From positions 43,790,953 through 43,854,952 of the forward strand of contig OY288256.1 in assembly GCA_958450325.1 (NCBI GenBank): 64,000 nt of DNA, in the 5' to 3' direction. Below are positions 10,017-21,153 of the stretch, piece by piece (the first letter of the stretch is position 1; every line of letters starts with the position of its first letter). Both the position numbers and the translations under genes were made by a program. The notes beneath the pieces were generated by a model. It worked only from the letters and a program-made list of their open reading frames with translations. It was not told the DNA's origin and searched no databases. This DNA is from Agrostemma githago. Lineage: Eukaryota; Streptophyta; Magnoliopsida; Caryophyllales; Caryophyllaceae.

Positions 10017-11652
10017 TGATAAGTGTAGTTTGTAGTGCCTAATTTGTTGTGTTTTGGTCCCGTTTTCCTTGTGGAATCATTCCTTGGGAGCGGTTTATGG
10101 GTTACTTATGCTTCCTTTAGTTCGTTTTAGGTTCCCGAGACCATTCATGAAGAATTGGAAAGATTCCGACTCGATTCATACACTTTTGGAGCCAACGAAG
10201 AGAAGGAACGATCACTCGATGCCTTTGATTCGATTCCGAGACCTTGGGACCCATTCCCGAGCCCCTTAGACTCGATCCCGAGCACCAAGAGTCAATGAGA
10301 AGCCCATGAGAAGCAAGGAGGGACCTTTATGATCATATTGGAGGCCTACAAGACCCTTCCCGGGCGGGAAGAGTAGCCTTCCCGGTCGGGAAGGAGTGCA
10401 TGAATGAAGAGGCTACTGATCTGGCCGTCCCGACCGGGAAGAGAGTTTCCCGACCGGGAAGAGCAATAACATCGCCTGGTGTTATGGATAACACAGCCCG
10501 GTGTTATGCTTGATCCCGACCGGGAAGAGAGCTTCTCGACCGGGAAGGATGGCCCATCCCGACCGGGAAGAAGTGTTGTAGCCGCGTGAGTCTTCTTTTC
10601 TTCTCCTTCACTCTTGTAACCCTATAAATACCCCACCTCTTGTAATCTTATGGGATGTTAGACATTACCCACTAAACCCTAGACTACTTTAGCATAGATT
10701 AGTTTAGATTAGAGTAGATTAGTCGTTAATTAGTCCTTAATCTAGTTAGTTAATCTTGTATTAAGGGATCTCTTGAAGAATCCATCCAATCTTGACAACA
10801 TTGGTGGATGTTTTGGGTGTTCTTTATATACAAGTTCTCATCTTTTCATTCCCTTGTTAGTTGGTGTAATCTTCTCATCCTTTTACTCTTAATCTTTGTT
10901 TATGTTATTCAAGTTTCAATCTTTAGATCTTGTTTATTGTTTTGTTCATCATCCTTGTTAGTTTTACATATGTATGCTCTTGTTCTTGTTTTGGTTTATC
11001 TTGTTAGTGTTAGTTTTAGCTTAATTATGTTTAAGTAGACTCTTGCTAGGGTTATTAGGGTGATTGGTTGTGATTGTGGATGATTAGGGTGAGATGGGTG
11101 GTACTAGATGTTGTTTTTGTTGTTTCTCATTTACCTTGCACTCCACATGTTTGATGAAATGCTTGTGAGACTAGAGACGATCAATCCTTGTTTTTCTTGC
11201 ATATTCTCTTGTATGTATGTGTTTGGTTGGTTGGTTTGGTTCCCTCATTACGTAGCGAGAGCCCGGTGAGGACGACCCCTAGGCCGATTACGTAGCGAGA
11301 GCCCGATCGGCGGAACCTAGGCTACGAGAGCATGCTAGTAACCCCATTTTTCCCCTTTTTGCCTCCTTTGCATCCATGAACCCGATCTAACCCTAGATTT
11401 TCTTCTTATTGTTATCCTCGCTTCCCTTAGTCTTTAGTTACTTGTTTGTCTTCCTTTTCGTGTTTTAGACCTTAGCCTAGTCCTTAGCCTTCCCCTAGAT
11501 TAGCTTGTCTCGAACCTAGTCCTAGACCGTAGTACCCATTAGTCTAGACACCTCTTTCCGTCCCTGTGGATCGACCCGACTTGCCCTAGCTACCCAGTTA
11601 GGTTAGTTGGTTATTTTTTGGTGGCGGGATCCACGACAAATCCTACCCATCA
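10017..11652 (+). repeat. Right (3') LTR of element A
   Basis: It is near-identical to 2108-3723 except for scattered substitutions and one extra 20-base palindromic unit at 10441-10460. That unit accounts for the whole length difference (1636 versus 1616). TATA-like CCTATAAATACCCC stands at 10621. It ends ACCCATCA at 11652, followed by the duplication TATAT. Confidence 0.9.
10355..10571. repeat. Palindrome cluster in right LTR of element A
   Basis: Same units as 2446-2644 with one more copy, bases 10441-10460. The core TTCCCGACCGGGAA is intact in the extra copy. Confidence 0.88.
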
Positions 11653-11657
11653 TATAT

Positions 11658-12811
11658 TTAGCATTCCGAGTGACAAAGCCCCTGGACTGGATGGTTTTTC
11701 GAGCCATTTCTTCAAGAATAGTTGGGGCATATTGGGTGGAGATGTAATAGAGACAGTCAAGGAGTTCTTTACTAATGGCAAGCTCCTCAAACAGTTGAAT
11801 GCCACCAACATAACATTGATCCCCAAAGTTAATTGCCCTACTTCTGTGAAACAGTTTAGGCCAATTGCTTGTTGCAATGTGGTATACAAATGCATTTCAA
11901 AAATCTTGTGCACGAGACTGACAAATGTTCTTCCTCATCTGATTTCACCAATACAGGGAGGATTTATCAAGGGAAGAAGTATCATCGAGAATATCTTAAT
12001 CTGTCAGGACCTCGTGAAATTGTATGGGAGGAAGGCCGTTTCTCCTAGATGCTTATTCAAAATAGACCTTCAAAAGGCGTACGATTCAATCGAATGGGAT
12101 TTCTTATTTGAAATGATGAAGGGAATGAACATTCCCGACCAGTTTATTAAACTGATTCAGGAATGTGTCAAGACTGCTTCGTATTCTCTAAGTTTAAATG
12201 GAGACATGTTTGGCTGGTTCAAGGGAAAAAGAGGGTTGCGACAAGGGGACCCTCTCTCCCCGTTATTATTCACCATATGCATGGATTACCTCTCGAGACT
12301 CCTGGCCTATACTACTTCAACTATGAATTTTAGATGCCACCCGCTATGTAAGCAGATGAAATTGAGCAGCATGATGTTCGCAGACGATTTGCTCCTATTT
12401 TGCAAAGGAGATATTGATTCTATGATGGTGATCCTCAGAACATTCTCGACTTTTTCTAAAGCCTCGGGACTGCAAATTAGTAAAGGCAAATCCAATGTCT
12501 ATTTTAATGGCGTGAATCAGGCGGTTAGACAAGAAGTGACTCATGTGTCGGGATGCAAAGAATGAACACTCCCGTTTAAGTACTTGGGTATTCCTATTAA
12601 ACCTGGGAAATTAAGCATTCAAGATTGTCAACCGCTCATAGACAAAATTCTGGAGAGAATAAGAAGCTTGGGCACGAGAAAGTTATTGTACGTAGGGAAA
12701 TTAGTGCTCGTCAAATCTGTTCTTAAAACACTCCATTCATACTGGGCTTCCATTTTCATACTGTCTAAAGGGATTATTACAAAGATCAAAGCTACATGTA
12801 GAAATTTCCTA
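11658..12811 (+). pseudogene. LINE reverse transcriptase (3' half of ORF2)
   Basis: This is the reverse transcriptase domain of a plant L1-type LINE. The blocks appear in order: KAPGLDG (near 11677), FRPIACCNV, GGFIKGRSI, KIDLQKAYDS (near 12061), GLRQGDPLSPLLF (12235-12273) and the catalytic FADD (near 12375). A TGA at 12563-12565 interrupts, after which the same frame continues with KYLGIPI to a second stop at 12812. The domain joins in frame to 2107 once element A is removed. No ribosomal start is expected because this is the middle of ORF2. Confidence 0.92.
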
Positions 12812-12814
12812 TGA

Positions 12815-13578
12815 GATGGTGGCTCGAATAGCTCCAAGATTCCGACGGTATCTTGGGAGAGAATTTGCAAGGAGAAGAAAGAGGGAGGTCTAGGTCTCAA
12901 AATCGAAAGCAATTGGAATAAAGCGCTCATTGGCAAATTAATTTAGTGGATTTTCTCTTGTCCGTCCAAACTATGGGTCCAATGGGTCCATTGCATCTAC
13001 CTCAAAGGCACTTCGTGGATGAGTTATCTACCTCCTAATGACACAAACTGGGCATGGAAAAAATATGTTTTGTCAAATCCTTGCTGGCTGATGCGTACGA
13101 GAATAACGAATGGGGCTGCAGCAAGGGTAAGGAATATAGCGTTGCGAAAGGCTATACTTGGTGGACACACTCGGTACCTGCAGTAACTTGGCATCATTTT
13201 GTTTGGGGCAAATGGATTATCCCTAAACACGGGTTTGTTTCTTGGCTTTACTACAGCAATAGCTTCAATACTAAAGACAAACTACATAAGCTCAACATTG
13301 CTACTGATTCTAGTTGCTGCATATGCGACCAGGGGGACGAATCGGTTCAACACTTATTCTTTTCCTGCATTTACAGTAAGCGTGTGATAAATGGTTTGAA
13401 AACTTGGACGGAGACTGACCTGGCAATCAATAATGAGCAGGGGTGGATACGTCACAGGAAATACTCGAGACTGAAAGTAGGGATACTCAATAGTATTATA
13501 TCCGCGGCAATATATCATATTTGGACGCTACGAAACACATGCAGAATGGAACACATGCTGATTAGACCGGAAAAATGA
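12815..13578 (+). pseudogene. LINE ORF2 C-terminal region with zinc-binding zf-RVT domain
   Basis: After the stop at 12812 the frame continues with WERICKEKKEGGLGLK, typical of the region past reverse transcriptase. One base is lost in the A-run at 13060-13065, which shifts the frame. The shifted frame (13054-13578) carries the zf-RVT signature: aromatic-rich VTWHHFVWGKWIIPKHGF, then CCIC with a downstream H and C. The frame ends at 13578. Confidence 0.85.
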
Positions 13579-13778
13579 GTTTCCATCATTATACAAGAAG
13601 TGAGATCGAGAATAAGACAACATCTCAGAGGGGATACTACGAGCAAGGATAGGACTTGGCTGAATAAAATTATGTAATTGTTTATCTTTGTTTCTGTTGG
13701 CTGAAAATCGTATGGCTTATGAGCTTTGGTTGTAAATACTTCCATTTTTAATATATTTACATTTTAACCAAAAAAAAA
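13579..13778 (+). other. LINE 3' end and poly-A tail
   Basis: An untranslated stretch ends in a run of nine A's at 13770-13778, the expected 3' end of a LINE copied by target-primed reverse transcription. The sequence beyond belongs to LTR C2. I could not find a target duplication, because the 5' end is lost outside the window. Confidence 0.75.
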
Positions 13779-13779
13779 T

Positions 13780-14294
13780 ACCGCCGGGTGAAACCTCACC
13801 CGGTCATATCGCCCGATGGAATGTTCTCCAGAAATGCGATTTTGACGCTCCTTTACCGTCGGGCGAAACTTCACCCGGTGGTGAAATTTTCGCCCGGTGG
13901 TGAGTGCTTCTCAAAAATCTTCGGGGATGTAAAAATTTCGTCGGGCGAAACTTCGCCCGGTGGTGACTCATCGGGCGAAACTTCACCCGATGGTTTTCTG
14001 CCTCTTTTCCGGTCTATTTCTTTGCCGATCGATTGGATTACTTGAACTTTCAGTTATGTGCTTTTGTCTTTGGACAATATCCCTCTCTTTCATGCTAATA
14101 GAAGCTCGGACACGTTTTTGGTCGAAATTCCTATCAAAATAGATAGAAAACTACCAAAAACACGTAAAATGCAAAAGAGAGACGCTAATGCGAGAAATAC
14201 TAAAAATACGGCGCTAATCGCACACTAATCTCGCAAAACGGAGGAAAAACTAGCTTAAATGGGATGAAAAACGGTCCAAATTTGACGCACAACA
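13780..14294 (-). mobile_element. Truncated LTR of family C (copy 2)
   Basis: On the minus strand this copy starts TGTTGTGCGTC at 14294 and matches LTR C1 through its first 500 bases, including the palindrome cluster. It is cut off at 13780 by the LINE tail. The missing downstream half was not found on the other side of the LINE. Confidence 0.75.
13783..13996. repeat. Palindrome cluster in LTR C2
   Basis: Units of GGGCGAAACTTCACCC and CCGGGTGAAACCTCACCCGG type, in the same order as in C1. Phrases between units, for example CTCAAAAATCTTCGGGG, are shared with C1. Confidence 0.85.
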
Positions 14295-14845
14295 CAATTT
14301 TACACCGTTACTATCATCGATTTTTCAACTCATGAACTTTTGATACCCGTATAGCAACACTTTGACATATCGAAGCGGTATCACTTAACCACCGTAATGT
14401 CGATTTCGAAACTCTCACTCTCGGATACTCGCTTTTCAAATGCTTCATCCGTTTTCAAAAAAATATCAAAATCCTTTTATTCTGAGCCGGGATCGAGATC
14501 AACTCCTTATGTCGTACAACCGTGTGCTTAACTGTCTTTGCTAATTGCTAAAATCACCTCTGTCCGAGGTTTTACATTTTGGGTTATCTCATCTCAAGAG
14601 TCCTATATAAATCTCACCCCGAGATTTGTATCAAATCATCTCGTTCTAGAGATCGGAGTCCGTTAGACGTCTCGCCGAATACACCAAATGTCTAAGAGGA
14701 CATGAGTCCCAAAACTCGATGACCGGAAACACGCGTGAATCAAGGGTCTTATTTTCGTGTCTCTCACCTAAGAGCATTCATCGAGTCACTTTCGAGTCTC
14801 TCTTACATCATCCGGTGGATCCGTTCTGATCTCCAGTATTATTCT
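14295..14845 (+). other. Probable LTR end or leader of the Tat-like element
   Basis: No coding sequence. A TATA-like CTATATAAAT is at 14602, in a setting like a retrotransposon promoter. The right edge is the target of element B, and the sequence continues after it at 22795 into a gag-like frame, so this is probably the 5' end of the same Tat/Ogre-like element. No clear LTR end plus primer site can be assigned. Confidence 0.4.
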
Positions 14846-16488
14846 TGATGGTAGGGATTTGTCGTGAATCCTAACCAACAATAAACTGTCGATTACACCT
14901 AGTGGGTAGCTAGGGTAAGTCGGGATCGTATCCACGAGGACGGTGTTGCAAGGGTTAGACTAGGTCGGCCTAGAATGAGACTAAGTCAATGGACTACGCT
15001 AAACAAGAATGATAAGAGGGGAGAAAACTAAAGCGATGGCTAAGGAGACGGAGAAAACAACTAAGGAAAACGGGCTAGGATTAGGTCGGGGTCAAAGGGG
15101 TAACGGAATGGTCGAGGAGGAACTAGAGTGAAGGAGGTAGTAGGGTAATCTATGTTGGTCCGGGCTCTCGCAACTTAGACCTACCTAGAGGTTCATCCTA
15201 TAACCCATCTCGGCGACACACATGACAAACGGGGTTTTAACGTGCTATAGTGGCCTAGGTCGCATCCGGGCTCTCGCTACTTAGATCGACCTAGAGGTCG
15301 TCCTCACCGGGCTCTCGCAACTTAGTGAGGGAACCGAACCCACAAACAAACTATCACCCACAAGAGAAAGGCAAGAAAAACAAGTATATGTACCTACTAG
15401 TCAATCAAGCATTTCAACAAACATGGGATGTGCACCAAACCAAGAGGAAACCCAAATCTTCCACCAACATCTCTAACAATCCCTTAATCATTCAATTAAC
15501 ACCCTAATCACCCTACTAACCCTAGCAAGGACACTACTCTAACATAATCAAACTATAACTAACAAGAACAAGATGAATAATCATAAGAACAAGAGCATAC
15601 ATCTACAAACTCAACCAAACTAACAAGAACAAGAACAAACAATAATAAAGATTCAAACTTGATGAACAATAAAGGATTAAGAGTAAAAGGAGAAGAAGAT
15701 TGTACCAAACTACAAAGGGAATGGAAAAGGAGAACACTTGCATAGAAGAAAACCCAAACAATTCCACCAAGGTTGTCAATCTCGGTGGATTCTTCAAGAG
15801 ATCCACTAATACAAGCACTAATCTAAGATTAACCACTAATTACCGACTAATCTACTCTAACCTAATCTAATCTAACCTAAAGTAGTCTAGGGTTTAGTGT
15901 CTAATGAAGTCCTCCCTATATTCATGTCTTAATACAAGAGGGGGGTATATATAGGGTTACAAGTGGAAAGGAGAAGAAAGGAAACAATGCGGGTGAGCTG
16001 TAGCCCATCCCGACCGGGACGGATCATCCCGACCGGGACGGCCTGTCATCCCGACCGGGACGGGTTGGTCCCGATCGGGACGGGCCCACATCAGCTCCTT
16101 ATAACGTGCACCCCATCCCGAACGGGATGAGGCCTTCCCGAACGGGATGGGTCTTGTAGGCCTCCCTTAAGAGCTTTTTGGTCCCTCCTTGCCTCTCATG
16201 GGTATCTCGCCGATTCTCGGGACTCGGGATTGGGTCTCGGAGGCTCGGGATTGGGTCCCAAGGTCTCGGGGTCGACTCCAAGGCATCAAGTCATCGTTCC
16301 TTAGTTTCGTTGGCTCCAAAATGTGTATGTATTGAGTCGGAATCGCTCCAACTCTTCCAAATCGGTCTCGGGAACCTGAAACGAACTATAGGAAGCATAA
16401 GAAGCCCATGAATCGCTCCCAAGGAGCGATTCCACAAGGAAATGGGACCAAAACATAGTGAAAAAGGCACTACAAACTACACATATCA
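14846..16488 (-). repeat. 3' LTR of element B
   Basis: The minus strand starts TGATATGTGTAG at 16488 and ends at 14846. A palindrome cluster lies at 16003-16151, with a TATA-like run (minus-strand CCCTATATATACC) near 15945-15962. It is almost identical to 21154-22794. Confidence 0.88.
16003..16151. repeat. Palindrome cluster in 3' LTR of element B
   Basis: Six units, mostly ATCCCGACCGGGAC and CATCCCGAACGGGATG. Several arms are mismatched at the last base (CATCCC against GGGACG), so symmetry is partly eroded compared with element A. Confidence 0.85.
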
Positions 16489-16505
16489 ACTCCCCCACAC
16501 TTAAC
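16489..16505 (-). other. Polypurine tract of element B
   Basis: The minus strand reads TTAAGTGTGGGGGAGT directly before the 3' LTR start at 16488, matching the tract in element A. Confidence 0.8.
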
Positions 16506-19500
16506 CCTTACTCGCCCTCGAGTAAGCACATACTATCTACTAAACTAGCCGAGTGGGTATTAGCGCACCCTACGCCCTTTCAAGTCACGCGAGTACACTT
16601 AGAGGACAAGTGCACTCCGCAAGGCAAGTGGGGTCTTGCGACAAAATCATGGATGCAACCGGACACAAAACACAAAAACAAATAAGCACACAAACAAACA
16701 AACACAAGGTTGCAACCAAAGGAAAAAAAATACCGCTTCCCTCCAAAAGCGGTGAATGAAACACCGGTTTAGGACTCAAGGCAAGTGACAACGTTCCCAA
16801 GCTAGCAATGCAAACCAAGGTGAACTAAACCCTAATAGTATGACGATAAAGCAACAAAAACGTTGGTAACTTACCTAGGTCCTCCTAACTTTCTAAAAAC
16901 GTACTACGGGACGATCGGCGGAGTGGGAAGTGAAGAACCACGGTGTTAGTCGACACTGTAGGTAAGTGAGACCCCGCCCCCTTTAGCGATGAGCCAAGAG
17001 GGTCGTCCCATGTCTAAAAACCGCCTAAATAGTCCAAGTAAAAAGGTGGAAATATATGGAAAATGAGGGAAGACCGACCCTTGCCGCTATCATCCTTCCT
17101 AAGGACTCGGTCCTTTGGTAGGCTCTTCACGGCAAAAGTCGGAAAAAAGGCTTATTTTTGTGGGGATTTCTTTTTGTGAGACGGGTTTTCTTTTTGGCAT
17201 TCTTTTCTTTTTTGTATTTTTGCCTTGTTTTGCCATGCCATTTCTTTTTTTTTCTTTTTTTTTTTTCTATTTTCTTTTTGGCTTTTGTGCCTTTTCTTTT
17301 TCTTCATTTTTTTTTCTTTCTTTCATTTTTCTTTCTTATTCTTTTCTTTGCCCCTTTTGGCTTGATTTGGCTTTTTGGCACTTCTTTGTGTAACTAGAAA
17401 GAGAGAATTCACAAATTGCAATTTATTGTGTGGATATGTGTAGGAGGTAGGTGAATGGGTAAGTCGGGGGTGCGCATTCCCTTTCAAACCCACAAAAAGG
17501 TCGAGAACTTGGACTAATCAAACAATCCTAAACACGGTCACCTAAGGGACGAGACTCAGTAACCAAGGCCTTTTAACACCGTGGGTGGTCATAATGCTCA
17601 AAGGTGCAAATCCCGTAGTAAATCCCTAGTAAGCTAGGTGGACTCAAGGTAAAGGACCAACGAACTCATTGATTTAGGGTCATTCTACTAGATTAAAGTC
17701 CAAAACTCGATTTATACAACTAGGAAGGGAAAATAGACACTCACACATTAGCCTCTAAACCGGGTTTTCGAAAACCTTTCTACACAAAAGACACAACTAA
17801 CACAACACAAAACGAAGACATGACGAAAATGAAAGAAAAAGAGACAAAACACAACAAAACAAAACAAAACGAACACATACACAACACAAACACCACCCCG
17901 ATCTTCCAAACAAGCCACCAAATCAACCACAACTTTACAAAGCTCCACCCGAGCAGACAACTCACAATATTCTCCAAACTCCGCAAGAGATAAAGAAGAA
18001 AAAGGGATAAAGATGTTACCGGATGTCTTGAAAGCTTTCCAAAGCTAACGGTAAATAAGCGACCTACAAGGAAAAAGGGAGGCAAACACACACAACACAA
18101 CAAAGGCACAACATAACGACACAAAAGAAAAAGACACAAAAAGAAAATCTTTTTTATTTTCGTGAATTTTTTCAAATTTTTAGGGTTTTTGAAGATTTTT
18201 TCGAAGAAACAACGAAAATAAAATAAGCTACACTAGAATATCGCTCCCCCACACTTAAACCGAGCAATGTCCTCATGCTCGATCGTAGTGTGCGGAGAGA
18301 CAAAAGAAAAGAAAACAAACTACGAAAATAAAGCTAAGAATCAAAAAGAAAGGTGGAGAAAAGGGTAGAAGGTGTCTGGTCGGGGTGTAGTCAAGTCACC
18401 ATGGGCCGAGACAAGAAAAGATATGGATGGGGGAAGAAATAAAAATAAGGAAATAAAAGAAAATGGGAGGGGAGGGCTAGGTGTAATCAAGTCACCTAGC
18501 CCGGATTCCGTCCAAATCCGACTAATTCCTAAAAAGAAAGTGAAAATCTTGTAAAATTTTGGATTTTGAAAATGACTCTCGATGTAGTCACATCATCGAG
18601 AGTCGGGAGCAACCACTACCAAGGCCTCGAAGGCCACCATGACATCAACACACAAAAGTGTACAAGGGGAAAGGAATAAACAAAGGAAAACAAGCAATAA
18701 AAGACGGAAAAGTAAGGATAGTTACCCAAACCAATCGGCTAGTAACTCACTCGCTCCATCGTCTCAATGATCATTATAGGCATGTTGCTTGTCTCCTTCA
18801 TTGTCATCCCGCTTCAAACTTGATAAAACCGCATGGTAGAGGTAGTAATGGTATGGGGGGGTAAGATTTGATGTGAATCTCGGTGTAAAGTGAAGAGAAA
18901 AATGAGGTGAGGGTATGTAAATGAGGTACATGGGTCATGTGATAAGAGCAAGGAAGGTTAGGGAGGTTGGGAGGGGGTATAAAGTGGTTGGGTGGGCTCA
19001 CAAGACAACGAAGAGGCAAAAAGGGAAGCAGGGGACCATCCCGGTCGGGATGGATGGTCCCGGTCGGGATGACATGTCCATCCCGGTCGGGATGCTCCCA
19101 TCCCGGTCGGGATCATGCTCCAGTAAGCTCAAGTTCTTGCACCCTCATCCCAATCGGGATGGCTCCTTCCCGGTCGGGATGCCTCATCCTTCCCGGTCGG
19201 GATGCTCTCTTCCCGATCGGGAATTGTCATCCAACACTCCACAACTCCAAAAGCTCATCGAAAGCTTCAAAAACCGACTCACTAACTCAAGATCCAAACT
19301 CCAACCACAACCATTCGTCTCTAGGATTCATCTTCACTTCCCACCTATCAAACAAAGCTCATATACATATCAAATTCGCTCCCTCACATCGCTCATCAAA
19401 ATACCAAATCAATTACAAGAATCCCGCAAAAACAAACAAATCCAAGAAACAAATCACACAAATACAAGCACAAGTGCTCTAAAGAAGAGGGAGGGGGAAT

Positions 19501-19556
19501 ATACAACATGACGGTTCTTTAGGAACTCCGTCAAACCTAGGATGGTGGACTCTTCT
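16506..19556 (-). other. Long non-coding downstream region of element B
   Basis: It matches the element A downstream region in order: T/C tract at 17157-17370 (purines on the sense strand), hairpin and internal polypurine-like motif at 18244-18280, palindrome cluster at 19036-19226. Frames of over 100 codons here (for example 17780-18175) are phenylalanine/leucine-rich translations of T-rich DNA and are not called genes. Confidence 0.65.
19036..19226. repeat. Internal palindrome cluster of element B
   Basis: Eight or so units of CATCCCGGTCGGGATG and TTCCCGATCGGGAA. The cluster occupies the same place as 7321-7467 in element A, although the unit sequence has drifted. Confidence 0.87.
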
Positions 19557-20898
19557 TCAACCGTAGCCCTCAAGGGCATGGAGGAGCAAGTCGAACGCGC
19601 TACCGACATCATAATGAAGGCCCAAGAAGCGCTCGAGCTTAGCCGACCTCCACGGCCTCCAAGAAGGAGGCAAGAAGTAGGAATCCCAAGACCCATCGTC
19701 ATCTTGCACGTTGTCTCCGGGATCTATCCATCCTACGAGCTTCACCGACCTCTTCCTCCCTAAGCATTGCCTCCAATCACAAGCAAGCTTCATCTCCAAG
19801 AAACGAGGCACAAAAAACGGTTTTGGCCTCATTTCCTCGTTGCACACCCCCACACTTTCCTCAAGTTGTGGTTCCCCATCTTCATCATTTGTTCCCACGT
19901 CATCATGGAGGAGAGAATCGAAACTTCTACCGGCGGTTTCAATCTCTTCCAAACCATCGCTTGGTGTACTAACAAGGGGCTCTTGATGCTTAGTTATATT
20001 ATCGCACAAGGGCAACTCGAGGCTATCAATCTCACCCAATAACTTCACAAACTCCACCAAATCATCCAACTCACCATCCTCCTCCAATTCATCACCAATG
20101 TTGCCTTCACCAAGGGTCATCTCCTCATTCGTTTTTTTTTTGGTAGACGATTGAGATTCTTCAAAGCAAATTTCTCCTCCAAAGGGAACTACATCGGCGG
20201 CATCATGGCTAGGTTGCTCCCCTTTCTCAAGTGGGCATCCTTCATCTAAATGTGATGCTCGGGATAAAAACATTACGGTTTTAACCGATAATGCATTTAA
20301 TTGAGCATTCCTCGTTTCCCCTTCGAATTTGGGTCATTAATTCCTCTTGTTCTTTTTGCAATTGAATGGCCGTTTCTTGGATGCTCCTTTGCATTTGAAG
20401 CATAGATTGAAATACCTCCGTGTCGGGTAATTGGTGATCATTGGGGCCTTGTAAAGCTCCTTGATAATCTTGATGATGCCCAAGGGGTGGGGCATCATAT
20501 TGTTGGTAGCAAGGTTGGGATGATTGGTAGTATTGTGAATCATGGGGTTCATATTGTGGTTGGGGTGTAGGGTAATATTGCGGGTCTTGGGGGTATTGGC
20601 TTCCATAAGGTGAATCTTGATCGAACATGGTGGTTTCACGTTCATAGCTTGAGTAATAGCCACCATGATCGTGGGAGTGATAGTCATTCACTCTTTGGTA
20701 GCCATATCCATATTCTTGAGGATCATACCCGTCTTGATTACCCCAAGAAGCTTGATTATGGTAGGGGGACGTCATGTCATAGCTTTGGTTCAAAGAAGAA
20801 GAGGGGTAGCTCATATCGGCTTCCATGTGTGGGGAGTTTAGATCAAACCCCATGCTCGCTCGAAAATCGTAGCTCATACCCGGTTGGAAACCACTCAT
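19557..20898 (-). pseudogene. Element B ORF (unknown function, one frameshift)
   Basis: The frame starts with ATGAGTGG at 20898, about 260 bases after the primer site. Residues 1-160 are rich in Tyr, Gln, Pro, Ser and His with repeated short YY and PQ phrases. A Gln/Glu-rich helix-like part follows. Near 20325 one base is lost; the frame then continues in the next register (20273-19557) with an acidic middle, a segment containing KSVKLVGW-like RKRSVKLVGW, and the tail LPPSW...AFDLLLHALEGYG before TGA. Total length is near 447 codons, close to about 428 in element A. No known domain is recognised. Confidence 0.72.
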
Positions 20899-21133
20899 TC
20901 TAGCAACCGTCCGTTAAAGCGGCTCTAAGTTGCTAGAAGAAGATAATAACCACCTCTAAGCACAAACTGTAGACTAAGAACAAACGTGAGAAGCCTAGTG
21001 CTTTTTGGGCACTAGACAAGAGAGAAATAAACTTCGCAAACACAAGAAGCAAGGTAACAAAAAGAAAAAAGAAAAACACAAACACAAAGACAAAGTCAAG
21101 TAACTAGGAAAACAAAGTCTAAACTAGCACCGT

Positions 21134-21153
21134 CCTCGGCAACGGCGCCAAAT
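21134..21153 (-). other. Primer-binding site (tRNA-Asp type), element B
   Basis: The minus strand reads TGGCGCCGTTGCCGAGGA directly after the 5' LTR. It differs from the element A site by one base. Confidence 0.85.

Larger units (their letters stand above)
2108..11652 (+). mobile_element. Element A, non-autonomous LTR retrotransposon
   Basis: This is a complete element inserted in the LINE. LTRs of 1616 and 1636 bases start TGATAAG and end CCATCA. They are flanked by a perfect duplication TATAT (2103-2107 and 11653-11657). A primer-binding site matching the 3' end of plant tRNA-Asp follows the left LTR, and a polypurine tract precedes the right LTR. The internal region holds one long ORF of unknown function and no protease, reverse transcriptase, RNase H or integrase. 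Element B is a second copy of the family in reverse orientation. The tRNA-Asp site is typical of Athila, so enzymes probably came from an Athila-like partner (inference). Confidence 0.88.

Noticed and set aside
1034..13778. Target duplication for the LINE
   Set aside because: Sequence after the poly-A tail (CCGCCGGGTG) does not match anything before 1034, since the LINE 5' end is beyond LTR C1; no claim made.
17115..17397. Phe-rich frames in element B
   Set aside because: Same tract as 9150-9330 in the other orientation; composition artefact.
19454..20042. Plus-strand frames opposite the element B ORF
   Set aside because: Shadows of the minus-strand ORF, which is supported by its match to element A.
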